This document shows, one piece after another, positions 56,729 to 64,000 of a DNA stretch of 64,000 nt (position 1 is its first letter; each line of letters starts with the position of its first letter). The stretch lies in the NCBI GenBank assembly GCA_965230635.1, contig CBDDLJ010000021.1:132787-196786 (forward strand), read 5' to 3'. The translations under genes were made by a program, and so were the position numbers. Below the pieces are notes generated by a model. The model searched no databases, was not told the origin of the DNA, and was given only the letters and a program-made list of their open reading frames with translations. The DNA is from CBDDLJ01 sp965230635 (lineage in GTDB: Bacteria; Pseudomonadota; Gammaproteobacteria; UBA1113).

Positions 56729-56893
56729 TTATAGCAGTTTTCAATATGACTAAGCGATTATAAACTTCCTCTAACACGCGCTTGCTTTGGTCTTCAAAAG
56801 CTTATTTACAGTAAGTAAACCTCACTGTTGAAACCGCGCAAACACGCGTTATACTCGCTTATAATGGATTATTAATATTGAAAACTGCTATAA
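56729..56893 (+). repeat. Palindromic MITE-like repeat, copy C (165 bp)
   Basis: The arms TTATAGCAGTTTTCAATAT (start) and ATATTGAAAACTGCTATAA (end) are perfect inverted repeats. The interior (CTTGCTTTGGTCTTCAAAAG, TTTACAGTAAGTAAACCTCA) matches copies A and B with scattered differences. It fills most of the gap between the degenerate kinase and the repressor gene, where it could act as a transcript-ending hairpin for both. Confidence 0.85.
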
Positions 56894-56964
56894 TATTTTT
56901 TCACAATGTTTTAGTGATAAAAAATGATCATATTATCATTAGGAATGCTTGTTATCAATATTAG

Positions 56965-57624
56965 TTAGCTAGTCCCACTTCCCCATTTATAGTTAATGAC
57001 AATTTGAAAAACAGTTTTTACTGAGGGATCCAGCATGATAGCGTTTTGCTTAGCGCAGTCAGGATTTGTGTTGTAGAGGAGATATTGTCCAGTATTGGTG
57101 ATGCGGAATTGTCTAAGCAGTTTTGTGCCATTCTTTAATTCAATTAAACAGATTTCATTATCATACTCGGGAATGATTGTTTCATTTAATTGCAATGCGA
57201 CAACAATGTCTCCAGAATTGAAATGAGGTTCCATTGCGTTATCATCAACTTCAAACGAGCAATATTTTTCTCCTAATTCTTCTACCTGTCGATCTACCAT
57301 TTTTTGCAAATCAGCTTTATCAATATCAAACTGAAACATATTCGTTAATTTTCGTCGAGTGGGTAATAATTGCGTTGGTGGGCTGCCACTGCCAGACAAT
57401 AACCATTCCTCGGTGCAAATAACGTTTTCATGCTTCATAGCTTTGACAATGCGGTAGGCACCTTTTTCTGTTAAACCTTGACTAGAACCTAATAAATTTT
57501 CCCAGTGATTGATGGTGGCAATACCAAAATTATGTTTTTTAGCGAATGCTGCTTGCGAAAGCCCAGACATTTTTCTTAATTTTTTCAATCGCTTAGCGCG
57601 TTGTTGTGGCGATGTATCTGTCAT
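56965..57624 (-). CDS. LexA/CI-like repressor lacking the S24 catalytic dyad
   Basis: 219 residues. N-terminal Xre helix-turn-helix (M-S-G-L-S-Q-A-A-F-A-K-K-H-N-F-G-I-A-T-I-N-H-W read in parts) and C-terminal S24 fold. Where active proteins have G-D-S-M, this one has D-N-A-M (Ala130 for Ser), and the usual V-K-R-L appears as L-L-R-Q-F (Arg171 for Lys). It should therefore be unable to cleave itself. A TTG at 57657 is in frame upstream; the ATG at 57624 is preferred. It is divergent from the virB operon across about 750 bp. Confidence 0.82.
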   Translation of the reverse strand: MTDTSPQQRAKRLKKLRKMSGLSQAAFAKKHNFGIATINHWENLLGSSQGLTEKGAYRIVKAMKHENVICTEEWLLSGSGSPPTQLLPTRRKLTNMFQFDIDKADLQKMVDRQVEELGEKYCSFEVDDNAMEPHFNSGDIVVALQLNETIIPEYDNEICLIELKNGTKLLRQFRITNTGQYLLYNTNPDCAKQNAIMLDPSVKTVFQIVINYKWGSGTS

Positions 57625-57978
57625 TTGTGCTGATATCCCGATAATTTTATAACGCAAAATACATTATTTATAAAAAAAATATTAATTTTCAGTTAAAAAA
57701 GCTTGATAACAATAAAATATTATGCTTTAATGATTTTGTCTGTACTGAATGAAACATTTTAAGGGAATTCAATACACGTGTATAGGATCCAATAGTTTAA
57801 CGTTTAGCCTGTAAGCTTTGTTAATCTTTTGGACTTGATGGGTAGCCTACACAGTCAAGTTATCACATCAAGGACCTATTCTAATGGCATTGAGTCAACC
57901 GTATTGGCGTAATGATAGATACAGATATTTGGCACTATACGTCGCCAATAGTGTTTTAACGTTCATTGTAGAGACGTG

Positions 57979-58118
57979 TTAGCGGTTTTTAATATTGTTG
58001 AGCTGTTTTAAGCGCAAGTAACGTTGAGTTGCTTTAGGAGTAGTGCTTCCATACTTTTAAGCATCCACTTGTGTTTGCTATAGCTCAGCAGTATTAAGAA
58101 TCCAGTAACAGCTATTAG
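57979..58118. repeat. Possible diverged palindromic repeat, copy D
   Basis: Starts TTAGCGGTTTTTAATATTGT and ends with a partly complementary arm (GCTCAGCAGTATTAAGAA through CAGCTATTA), with a 9-base insertion in one arm. Ends resemble those of copies A-C, but the interior hardly matches, so membership is uncertain. Confidence 0.35.
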
Positions 58119-58129
58119 CAGATGATAGC

Positions 58130-58161
58130 GATCCGGTGATTGCTGTAACAATCACCGGATC
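58130..58161. other. Perfect 13-bp inverted repeat upstream of virB2
   Basis: GATCCGGTGATTG (58130-58142), loop CTGTAA, then the exact complement (58149-58161). Very stable for its AT-rich surroundings. No T run follows on either strand, so a simple intrinsic terminator is unlikely; an operator, a recombination or transfer-origin hairpin, or an RNA leader element are alternatives. Confidence 0.5.
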
Positions 58162-58293
58162 ATATGGGCAAAACCCACACAGTCAACGCTCATTATACGC
58201 ATGATAAAAGCCGCTGTAAAGCTTTTATCTTATGTTCTCGCGTTGCATTGTGCGGTGGAATTATGGAATTCATAGTATAAGGAGAGCGCCGAC

Positions 58294-58329
58294 ATGAAGA
58301 TATCCTTTCATTTTAAACAGCATTTTTGA
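58294..58329 (+). CDS. Possible 11-residue leader peptide
   Basis: ATG at 58294 with a good AAGGAGAG site 8 bases upstream, reading M-K-I-S-F-H-F-K-Q-H-F then TGA, 47 bp before virB2. The strong ribosome site is the only support. It might be a translated leader of the virB operon. Confidence 0.3.
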   Translation: MKISFHFKQHF

Positions 58330-58376
58330 AAACTAAACTATATTAGTATCGACATTAATCAACAAGGAGTGTGAAT

Positions 58377-58673
58377 ATGCAAACGAAATGTTTTTTAAGA
58401 AAAAGTCTTGTTGCTATTTATTTATATAGCATAAGTTCACTGGTGTATGCAGCAGATGGCAGTGCGCTACGAGATTATGTAGCAGAGTTGCTTAGGATAC
58501 TGAATAACTATGTTATTCCGCCATTATGTATTTTAGGCGTCATCGGTGTAGGTTTTGCTATGACACGCAATGTAGGATTATCACTCAGTGTTGCCGTGCG
58601 TATACTCATTGGTATTTTTATTGTTGCTAGTGCCGGTTGGATTGGTGATCAGGTATTTAGTGTCAGCATTTAA
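58377..58673 (+). CDS. virB2: VirB2-like pilin of type IVA secretion system
   Basis: 98 residues. Long signal peptide ending V-Y-A-A-D (cleavage about residue 26), then two hydrophobic segments (I-P-P-L-C-I-L-G-V-I-G-V-G-F-A-M and a second ending A-G-W-I-G-D) separated by a short basic turn, the TrbC/VirB2 pattern. It should be the main pilus subunit. AAGGAG lies 7 bases before the ATG; a GTG at 58371 is less likely. First gene of the operon in this window. Confidence 0.82.
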   Translation: MQTKCFLRKSLVAIYLYSISSLVYAADGSALRDYVAELLRILNNYVIPPLCILGVIGVGFAMTRNVGLSLSVAVRILIGIFIVASAGWIGDQVFSVSI

Positions 58674-58684
58674 AGGAGTTATAC

Positions 58685-58972
58685 ATGGAGCAAGATATTA
58701 AACTATCTCCGGTTTATTCTGGGCTATTGCGACCTCCTGTTGTTTTTGGTATTCCACTCGATGCCATGACAATCATTGTTGGTGCAGCAATGGTGTGTTT
58801 TGTACTGGGGCATTCACCTTTATATATGCTTGCTTCATTTCCACTTTATATCGTTAGCTGGGTATGCTTTCAGGCTGATCCATATTGTTTCGCTATATTG
58901 CGTTCATGGCTACAATTGAGAACATCAGCTAATAAATCATTTTGGCAAGGACAATCATATGCACCCTGGTAG
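58685..58972 (+). CDS. virB3: VirB3-like inner membrane protein
   Basis: 95 residues with S-P-V-Y-S-G-L-L-R-P-P near the N-terminus and one or two hydrophobic segments (about 22-60), then D-P-Y-C-F-A-I-L-R-S-W, typical of VirB3. It associates with the VirB4 ATPase at the inner membrane. AAGGAG precedes the ATG. Overlaps virB4 by 14 bases. Confidence 0.85.
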   Translation: MEQDIKLSPVYSGLLRPPVVFGIPLDAMTIIVGAAMVCFVLGHSPLYMLASFPLYIVSWVCFQADPYCFAILRSWLQLRTSANKSFWQGQSYAPW

Positions 58973-61406
58973 AATTAATAAGAGTATTAAGAAAGAATTG
59001 CTTATGTCAGAGACTTTCTGTATTTCACATTTAGTGAACGACCGTGTGTTTTGTTGTGGTGATAATCGTTATGGCGCGATATTAAAAGTTGATGGGATTC
59101 CATTTCATACTGCACAGGCCAATTTGCTTAATGATATGCAGCAGCGTTGGCATTCGGCAATAAATCATTGTACTAGCAGTATCACGCTATATGTGATGTT
59201 GCATAGACAACCTATTAGAGCACAGTTATTGAATGTGAGCACCAATTTCTTTGCCAATGATTTTGATCAAGATTATAGCCAGAAATTTAAGAAAAATTTG
59301 CTGTATCAAAATAGTTGGTACTTGATAATTGTGAATCAAGCAGAGTCAACTGCTCATATATCAAAAGGGCTTTCTCTTATGAAAAGACTTTCTAAAAAAA
59401 TATTAATAACATCGCGCCAAAAGGCACAAGATAAGAGTTTGTCTGACTTGAATGACTCGGTAAAACATTTTAAAAATCATTTGGCGGCATATAAAGTGAC
59501 AGAAGTGACACAAACAAGCAATCCTAATTTATTAGGTATTCTTAGCTTGATTATAAATGGTGGCAATGTGACGAATTATTTGAAAGCTGATTCGCCTACA
59601 TGGTTTGCAAAAAATGGTGAAACAGCTTTACACGATATGAAAAAATTGCCAAATGGACATTTAAGTCAATTTCTTTCTGAAAAGCGTCTATTTTTTGGTT
59701 ATAACACCATACAATGGGAAGGTCATACAAAAAACAGACATCGTTTTGGTGCAGTTTTAAGTATCAAACAGTACCCAACAGAAAGTCATGCATTGATTTT
59801 TGACTTTTTACTGCAGTTGCCAGCATCTTTTATCAGTGTACAACGCTTTACTATGATAGGGACAGAAGAGGCAAGGAAAAAAATAAAAACACAAAAGGTA
59901 AAGTTTGTGAACACACAAGACGATGCGTGTTCACAACAAACTGAATTAGATGAACTATTAGATGCTGTTATATCAAGAAAAAAGTGTCTGGGCTTATATC
60001 ATAATAGCTTGTTGCTTATTGAAAATTCAAAAGAAGCATTAGAAAATATCATTGATAAAACAGTGCAAGCATCAAGTGCTATGGGAGTAGCAATGGTTAG
60101 AGAGACACTGGGTCTGGAATCCGCCTTTTGGTCACAGCTGCCGGGAAATTTACATTTGGCCCCTCGTGTGGGCTTGATCTCTTCAGAAAATTTTACTGAC
60201 TTTAACTCCTTTCACCAAGTGCCTATTGGTTATTGTAATAACAATCATTTGGGTTCAGCACTTTGTTTGTTAGAAACACCTGCTAAAACGCCTTACTTTT
60301 TTAATTGCCACACGCCTGGAGCAGTAGATAACCCTAGTCCAGGGCATACGCTGGTGTTTGGTGCGAATAATGCGGGTAAAACTGTATTGCTAAGTTTTTT
60401 AGCCACTCAACTACAACGTTACCAAGGGCAACTGTTTGTTTTCGATCGCAATAGAGGTATGGAAATTGTTGTACGTGCATTGGGAGGGCAATATACTGTT
60501 TTATCACCAAGTCAATCTGTACGATTAAATCCATTTCAATTGCCCGACTCAGTTGCAACACGACAGTTTTGTTGGCAATTATTATGTGAGTTAGCTAAAA
60601 GACCTGGGGAAACATTACTAGCTGCGGAATTGGCTCAACCTTTAAAAGATTGTGTTGATTATGCTTTTGGTCAATTGTTACCAACACAGCGGCAATTATC
60701 ACATGCTTTAGACGTATTGCCGATTGATTTTCCACGTATGAATGAATTAAATCAATGGCTTGCAGGTAAAGGAAACTATGGTTATTTATTTGACAACAAA
60801 AATGACACGCTGCAAATCAGTGCAATTCAGGGATTTGATTTAACTCATTTTTTAGACAATGAGCCTGCTGCTGTATTAAATGTATTGTCTCATTATCTTT
60901 TGTATGTATTAGAAAGTAAACTAGATGGTGTGTTAACGACCATTATTTTTGACGAAGGTTGGCAGTGTTTAGATAGTACATTTTGGCAAGCAAAGTTAAA
61001 AACCTATCTAGCGACATTACGAAAATTGAATGCCCATGTTATTTTTGCCACTCAAAGTCCAGATACCGTAGCTAGCTCAGCGATAGCGCCCATTTTAATT
61101 GATAATAGTCCAACACATATATTTTTCCCTAATGTTCATGCAAAGGGTGAGGTTTATTGTGACAGATTTCATTTAACTGAAGAAGAGCATTTGTCAGTTA
61201 AATCATTAGATCCTACAGCACAACAAATGTTAATTAAGCAATCAGGTAGCTCCGTTATTGCTCAACTGAATTTGGCTGAGATGGCTTCTTATTTGAAAGT
61301 ATTTTCTGCAAATGCCAAGTCAATTATAAAACTAGACAAAATGAGAAAAATCTATGGCGACATGCCTGAAATTTGGTTGCCATATTTTTTGAACAAGGAG
61401 GGATAA
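58959..61406 (+). CDS. virB4: VirB4-like ATPase of type IVA secretion system
   Basis: 815 residues, full length for VirB4. N-terminal CagE/TrbE/VirB domain, then a P-loop ATPase with Walker A G-A-N-N-A-G-K-T (about residue 468) and Walker B T-I-I-F-D-E-G-W (about 660), plus F-A-T-Q-S-P-D-T, a conserved stretch. It powers assembly and substrate transfer at the inner membrane. The first ATG overlaps virB3; an internal M-S-E-T-F-C is an alternative start. Confidence 0.93.
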   Translation: MHPGRINKSIKKELLMSETFCISHLVNDRVFCCGDNRYGAILKVDGIPFHTAQANLLNDMQQRWHSAINHCTSSITLYVMLHRQPIRAQLLNVSTNFFANDFDQDYSQKFKKNLLYQNSWYLIIVNQAESTAHISKGLSLMKRLSKKILITSRQKAQDKSLSDLNDSVKHFKNHLAAYKVTEVTQTSNPNLLGILSLIINGGNVTNYLKADSPTWFAKNGETALHDMKKLPNGHLSQFLSEKRLFFGYNTIQWEGHTKNRHRFGAVLSIKQYPTESHALIFDFLLQLPASFISVQRFTMIGTEEARKKIKTQKVKFVNTQDDACSQQTELDELLDAVISRKKCLGLYHNSLLLIENSKEALENIIDKTVQASSAMGVAMVRETLGLESAFWSQLPGNLHLAPRVGLISSENFTDFNSFHQVPIGYCNNNHLGSALCLLETPAKTPYFFNCHTPGAVDNPSPGHTLVFGANNAGKTVLLSFLATQLQRYQGQLFVFDRNRGMEIVVRALGGQYTVLSPSQSVRLNPFQLPDSVATRQFCWQLLCELAKRPGETLLAAELAQPLKDCVDYAFGQLLPTQRQLSHALDVLPIDFPRMNELNQWLAGKGNYGYLFDNKNDTLQISAIQGFDLTHFLDNEPAAVLNVLSHYLLYVLESKLDGVLTTIIFDEGWQCLDSTFWQAKLKTYLATLRKLNAHVIFATQSPDTVASSAIAPILIDNSPTHIFFPNVHAKGEVYCDRFHLTEEEHLSVKSLDPTAQQMLIKQSGSSVIAQLNLAEMASYLKVFSANAKSIIKLDKMRKIYGDMPEIWLPYFLNKEG

Positions 61407-61408
61407 CA

Positions 61409-62119
61409 GTGAGACTGGCTTGCTATATGACTATTTTATTATTGTTTGCTATGACTTTTTCAACGGTGCATGCGGGTGTGTTGGCAGTATCAGACATAGC
61501 CATGCTAAAAAAATTAGTTGAACAATATAAATTACTTGAAGGAATGAAATCCAGCATTACCTCTCAATTAAAAACAGCAGAGCAAATTAAACAAGCGGCA
61601 ACAGGGCATTACCAACTTGGTAATATATTAAGCGACCCACAACAATTTATGCAATCTGCTAAACGTTGGGATGATGCGATTAATCATTTATCTGCTGGTA
61701 ACTCTGAACGTTATCAGGAGTTATTACAATTATATCAACAAAAAGATGGTTTGTTAGATGAAGGTGATTTCAGCTTGTTAAGCAATCAGGTGTTGGGTGA
61801 TTTTTACGATGAGCAAGTAGCGGCTCATCGAGCGTCCAGAGCAGAAGCCACTATGGCTTATGATGATATTAATGAATATGTTATGCGTATTGATGAAATA
61901 GCACAGCATATAGAAAAAACGGAAAATAATAAAGCTGCACTGGACTTGAATGCTAGACTGTTAACAGAGTTAGCTTATTTAACAACACAACAATTAAAAA
62001 TGCAAGCATTAATCAACCAACAAATGGCAACTAATACGCAATTACACCTACATGAAACAACATTCAATGCAAAGTTTAATGATTTACCTGAAGGAGAACA
62101 AGATGCACTGGCTATGTAG
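61409..62119 (+). CDS. virB5: VirB5-like minor pilus protein
   Basis: 236 residues starting at GTG 61409, which has AAGGAGG seven bases upstream. Signal peptide (L-L-L-F-A-M-T-F-S-T-V-H-A), then a mostly helical protein with a long coiled section (about 30-70 and 150-215), as in VirB5/TraC. It would sit at the pilus tip or assist pilus assembly. Two bp after virB4. Confidence 0.8.
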   Translation: MRLACYMTILLLFAMTFSTVHAGVLAVSDIAMLKKLVEQYKLLEGMKSSITSQLKTAEQIKQAATGHYQLGNILSDPQQFMQSAKRWDDAINHLSAGNSERYQELLQLYQQKDGLLDEGDFSLLSNQVLGDFYDEQVAAHRASRAEATMAYDDINEYVMRIDEIAQHIEKTENNKAALDLNARLLTELAYLTTQQLKMQALINQQMATNTQLHLHETTFNAKFNDLPEGEQDALAM

Positions 62120-62258
62120 TATATTTATTTTATTAAACATGATGGGCTGTATGCAAAAAGAGTTAATATCACCTTGTCCTAATTTTGGTAAACATTGCCA
62201 CAAGACATGGTTAGTTGCACCTAGTGATAATAGTGAGGTGATTGATGAAAAAAATTAG
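62103..62258 (+). CDS. Small lipoprotein of the virB operon (VirB7/Eex-like)
   Basis: 51 residues starting at ATG 62103, overlapping the end of virB5 and preceded by AAGGAG. Hydrophobic signal with lipobox M-M-G-C (Cys16), then a short tail with further cysteines (S-P-C-P, K-H-C-H-K). Size and lipobox fit VirB7 or an entry-exclusion lipoprotein, both found near this place in related operons. Which one cannot be told from sequence. Confidence 0.6.
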   Translation: MHWLCSIFILLNMMGCMQKELISPCPNFGKHCHKTWLVAPSDNSEVIDEKN

Positions 62259-62592
62259 GATAATAACAATAGTGACGATTTTCTGCTTAGTTGCTTGCCA
62301 TGATAAAAACCCATTAACAGAATTGCCAGCAGAGCGTGTAGGCAAGTTATTATGGCGTGCGGCTGACATGGCGGAAAAGACACTACACGTAAGTGAAGAG
62401 GGTGGTTTATACATAAAATGTGTCGATCGAAAAGCTGACAAAAAAATTTGCAAAAAAATATTCTCATTGATGTTGAAGTATCTGCAAAACAGCATACCTA
62501 ATCTGACATTAGCATCATTACAGGATAGACACGTGATAGACACTTTGTTGCATCAATTCAATGAGGCAAGATTTGTTGGTTTGTTAGCGTGA
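62245..62592 (+). CDS. Second lipoprotein between virB5 and virB6
   Basis: 115 residues starting at ATG 62245, with GAGGTG upstream and a 14-base overlap with the preceding gene. Signal peptide with lipobox L-V-A-C (Cys18), then a helical domain holding two Cys (K-C-V-D-R and I-C-K-K). No specific family recognised; an entry-exclusion or accessory role is likely from its place. The tight overlap shows it belongs to the operon. Confidence 0.65.
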   Translation: MKKIRIITIVTIFCLVACHDKNPLTELPAERVGKLLWRAADMAEKTLHVSEEGGLYIKCVDRKADKKICKKIFSLMLKYLQNSIPNLTLASLQDRHVIDTLLHQFNEARFVGLLA

Positions 62593-62706
62593 TCATTAGT
62601 CCAAACGGCTAATATTGATAATGAATGTTTCAGGAAGAAGTAGTGTGAATAGCAATGGAAAAATTGATAAAAGTCGATGCGATGATAAAAATGTTGAAGA
62701 GCATGT
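62593..62706 (+). other. Short gap before virB6 with a possible tiny ORF
   Basis: A GTG at 62645, preceded by AGGAAG, would encode 22 hydrophilic residues ending at 62713, overlapping the virB6 start; an ATG at 62654 opens a 27-residue alternative in another frame. Either may only serve translational coupling. Neither is claimed as a gene. Confidence 0.25.
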
Positions 62707-63633
62707 ATGTTAATTGGATGGAATATTATGCAATATAATAGCGTTATAAAAGATGTGTTTGTATTAGCAGATGACTTTATCAGTGATATGACACAGGTAA
62801 TTTATCCGCAGCTAGTAGATAATTTGGCAATTCCGTTAGCAAGTTTGCTTAGTTTGTATTTCGTGTTAATGGGTATGGCTATTTTACAAGGAAAGATTAG
62901 CTTATCTTTTGAAAGCCTAGTCCATCAATTTTTGAAGATATCTTTTGTGCTGCTGTTTGCACTGAACTGGGGAACAGTATGTCAATACTTATTAGATCTT
63001 TTTGTTAATATTTCCAGTGAGTTAGCAACGATTTGTTTTCAAATGATTGTGCAGTATTCAGATGGTGTACCACAAAATTTGGATGAAATGCATACGTTAC
63101 CATCGATACTGCAACTAACTGTTACACACGTTACTAAATTGTTTAATAACATATGGGCACAAGGCAGTTTGACGAGTCCTTCTCCATGGTTAACTAGCTT
63201 GTTATTTGTCTTGTTTAGTTTTGGCGTATTATTATTAACTGTTTTTGAATTGATCACTGCAAAGCTAATACTAGCGGTTTTATTACTGTTAACGCCACTG
63301 ATGGTTTGTTCTACTTTATTTAAAGCAACATATGGTTTTTTTGACAGTTGGCTTGGTCATTTAAGCGCCTATGCCATGGTGTCATTATTAGTAGCAACGA
63401 CAAGCATGATCGCTGTTACCTTTCTTATGGCAGCATTGTCACCTTACGTTATTGATATAACTCGTGTTAGGTTGGTAAGTTTTGTTCCTGTGATGGTTGC
63501 TGGAGTCATTGGTTTAGGGTTGGTTATGAAAGCAACGAAGATAGGCATTTCAATTGGCTGTTCTCTTTCTTCGTTAAGCCAGTCAGGCCAGTGGGGGCAA
63601 CAGGTAGGATCATTTTTAACTCTGGTTCAATAG
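62707..63633 (+). CDS. virB6: VirB6-like polytopic membrane protein, 3' end probably frameshifted
   Basis: 308 residues as read, with about six membrane helices including a C-terminal cluster (L-T-V-F-E-L-I-T-A-K-L-I-L-A-V-L-L-L-L-T-P-L typical of TrbL/VirB6). It forms part of the inner-membrane channel. An ATG at 62728 with GGATGGA upstream is an alternative start. After the stop, a second frame stays open for about 60 codons (G-R-I-I-F-N-S-G-S-I-V-N-S, F-S-R-A-Q-P-L-T-R) up to TGA 63770, 7 bp before virB8. Adding one G to the G5 run at 63593-63597 joins the two, giving a normal cytosolic tail. Confidence 0.82.
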   Translation: MLIGWNIMQYNSVIKDVFVLADDFISDMTQVIYPQLVDNLAIPLASLLSLYFVLMGMAILQGKISLSFESLVHQFLKISFVLLFALNWGTVCQYLLDLFVNISSELATICFQMIVQYSDGVPQNLDEMHTLPSILQLTVTHVTKLFNNIWAQGSLTSPSPWLTSLLFVLFSFGVLLLTVFELITAKLILAVLLLLTPLMVCSTLFKATYGFFDSWLGHLSAYAMVSLLVATTSMIAVTFLMAALSPYVIDITRVRLVSFVPVMVAGVIGLGLVMKATKIGISIGCSLSSLSQSGQWGQQVGSFLTLVQ

Positions 63634-63777
63634 TTAACAGCTTGTATGCTAGTTCACTAGGTTCTGTCTTAAGAACAGGGACCAGCGCATTTAGTCGTGC
63701 GCAACCTTTAACTAGAACGATTGGGAACAAGTTAAAAAGTGTTAGGCAGACATTATTAAGAAAGTCATGAGGTGAGT

Positions 63778-64000
63778 ATGGAACATCAATTAAAAGCATG
63801 GATTACTAAAGCAAAAAGCTGGGAAGATGATCGTTATGCAGGAATTGTCGTGTCGCGTCAACGCTATCAAATAGCTTTTTTTGGTATTAGCTTTTTAGCA
63901 GCATTATTAACAGTGAGTATTATATTGTTATTACCATTGAAAGATATTGAATATATTGTACTGCATCAATCAGAAAATGGCGTGGCTTGGGTTGAACCAT
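63778..64000 (+). CDS. virB8: VirB8-like protein, 5' part only
   Basis: 74 residues before the window ends. S-W-E-D-D-R-Y, one membrane helix (F-F-G-I-S-F-L-A-A-L-L-T-V-S-I-I-L-L-L), then L-P-L-K-D-I-E-Y-I-V and G-V-A-W-V, the pattern of VirB8, a bitopic assembly factor with a periplasmic NTF2-like domain. GAGGTGAGT precedes the ATG. The rest of the operon (virB9-B11, virD4) is expected beyond the right edge. Confidence 0.85.
   Translation, partial: MEHQLKAWITKAKSWEDDRYAGIVVSRQRYQIAFFGISFLAALLTVSIILLLPLKDIEYIVLHQSENGVAWVEP

Larger units (their letters stand above)
57625..58293. other. Regulatory region between repressor and virB operon
   Basis: About 670 bp without a clear gene. It contains an ACTTGA/TCAAGT inverted pair (57833-57838, 57855-57860), a repeat-like stretch with inverted ends (57979-58118), a perfect 13-bp hairpin (58130-58161), and a 9-bp hairpin GATAAAAGC/GCTTTTATC (58203-58229). 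Two short ACACAGTCAA sequences occur at about 57850 and 58172. The promoters and operators for both flanking units are probably here. Confidence 0.45.

Noticed and set aside
58130..58161. Perfect hairpin read as a Rho-independent terminator
   Set aside because: No T run on either strand; listed instead as an unexplained inverted repeat.
1..64000. tRNA or rRNA genes
   Set aside because: No T-loop-like motif in a tRNA context and no rRNA sequence was noticed; a tRNA scan would settle it.

Overview
The window is AT-rich gammaproteobacterial DNA, most like a host-associated member of the Legionellales. Supporting signs are the housekeeping gene orders (rluD/pgeF opposite bamD; lptFG opposite pepA-holC; ispB opposite rplU-rpmA-obgE; murJ-ribF-ileS-lspA), eukaryote-like repeat proteins (HEAT-like, ankyrin), a candidate AnkH-like effector, and the first part of a VirB-type (type IVA) secretion operon. 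The species cannot be named from the sequence alone.

Layout. 1-0.85 kb: 3' end of a HEAT-like repeat gene. 1.3-4.2 kb: DUF2066 protein, PerM-type transporter and Hda. 4.2-6.7 kb: WrbA and a soluble hybrid histidine kinase. 6.8-9.8 kb: overlapping operon panB-panC-panG-like-fkpB. 9.8-17.2 kb: envelope and quality-control genes (glycine-zipper lipoprotein, DegQ-type protease, PgeF, RluD, BamD, PBP4) and an unknown membrane protein. 17.7-18.7 kb: an IS630-family element with matching ends and a TA duplication. 18.9-28.2 kb: valS, holC, pepA, lptF, lptG, with an unknown gene and a repeat-bearing Rpn-family gene placed between holC and valS. 28.2-32.5 kb: a KefB/YbaL-type antiporter broken by two one-base shifts, an unknown membrane protein, queC and a LexA-like regulator. 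32.8-33.0 kb: a probable structured small RNA. 33.2-44.3 kb: ispB, rplU-rpmA-obgE, rpsT, a YhiN flavoprotein, murJ-ribF-ileS-lspA. 44.6-51.4 kb: accessory block with a 20-repeat ankyrin protein, a charged low-complexity protein, the AnkH-like protein and YihY. 51.5-53.9 kb: a complete IS66-family element. 54.2-57.6 kb: a CheY-like regulator, a winged-helix-like protein, a degenerate hybrid kinase and a LexA-like repressor lacking the usual catalytic dyad. 58.3-64 kb: virB2-virB3-virB4-virB5-lipoprotein-lipoprotein-virB6-virB8, cut by the window edge.

From 33 kb onward there is a family of palindromic, MITE-like repeats of about 165 bp. One supplies the last codons and stop of obgE, one was split by the IS66 insertion, and one lies beside the repressor gene next to the virB operon. 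Several genes (the antiporter twice, virB6, an unknown gene near 22.4 kb, a small ORF near 44.7 kb) look broken by single-base changes in homopolymer runs. That could be genuine gene decay or base-calling error; raw reads would decide.

The least ordinary material is the block from 44.6 to 58 kb: candidate effectors, a catalytically dead-looking kinase paralogue, and a probably non-cleavable repressor facing a virB operon. Functions given for these are inference from motifs read by eye.
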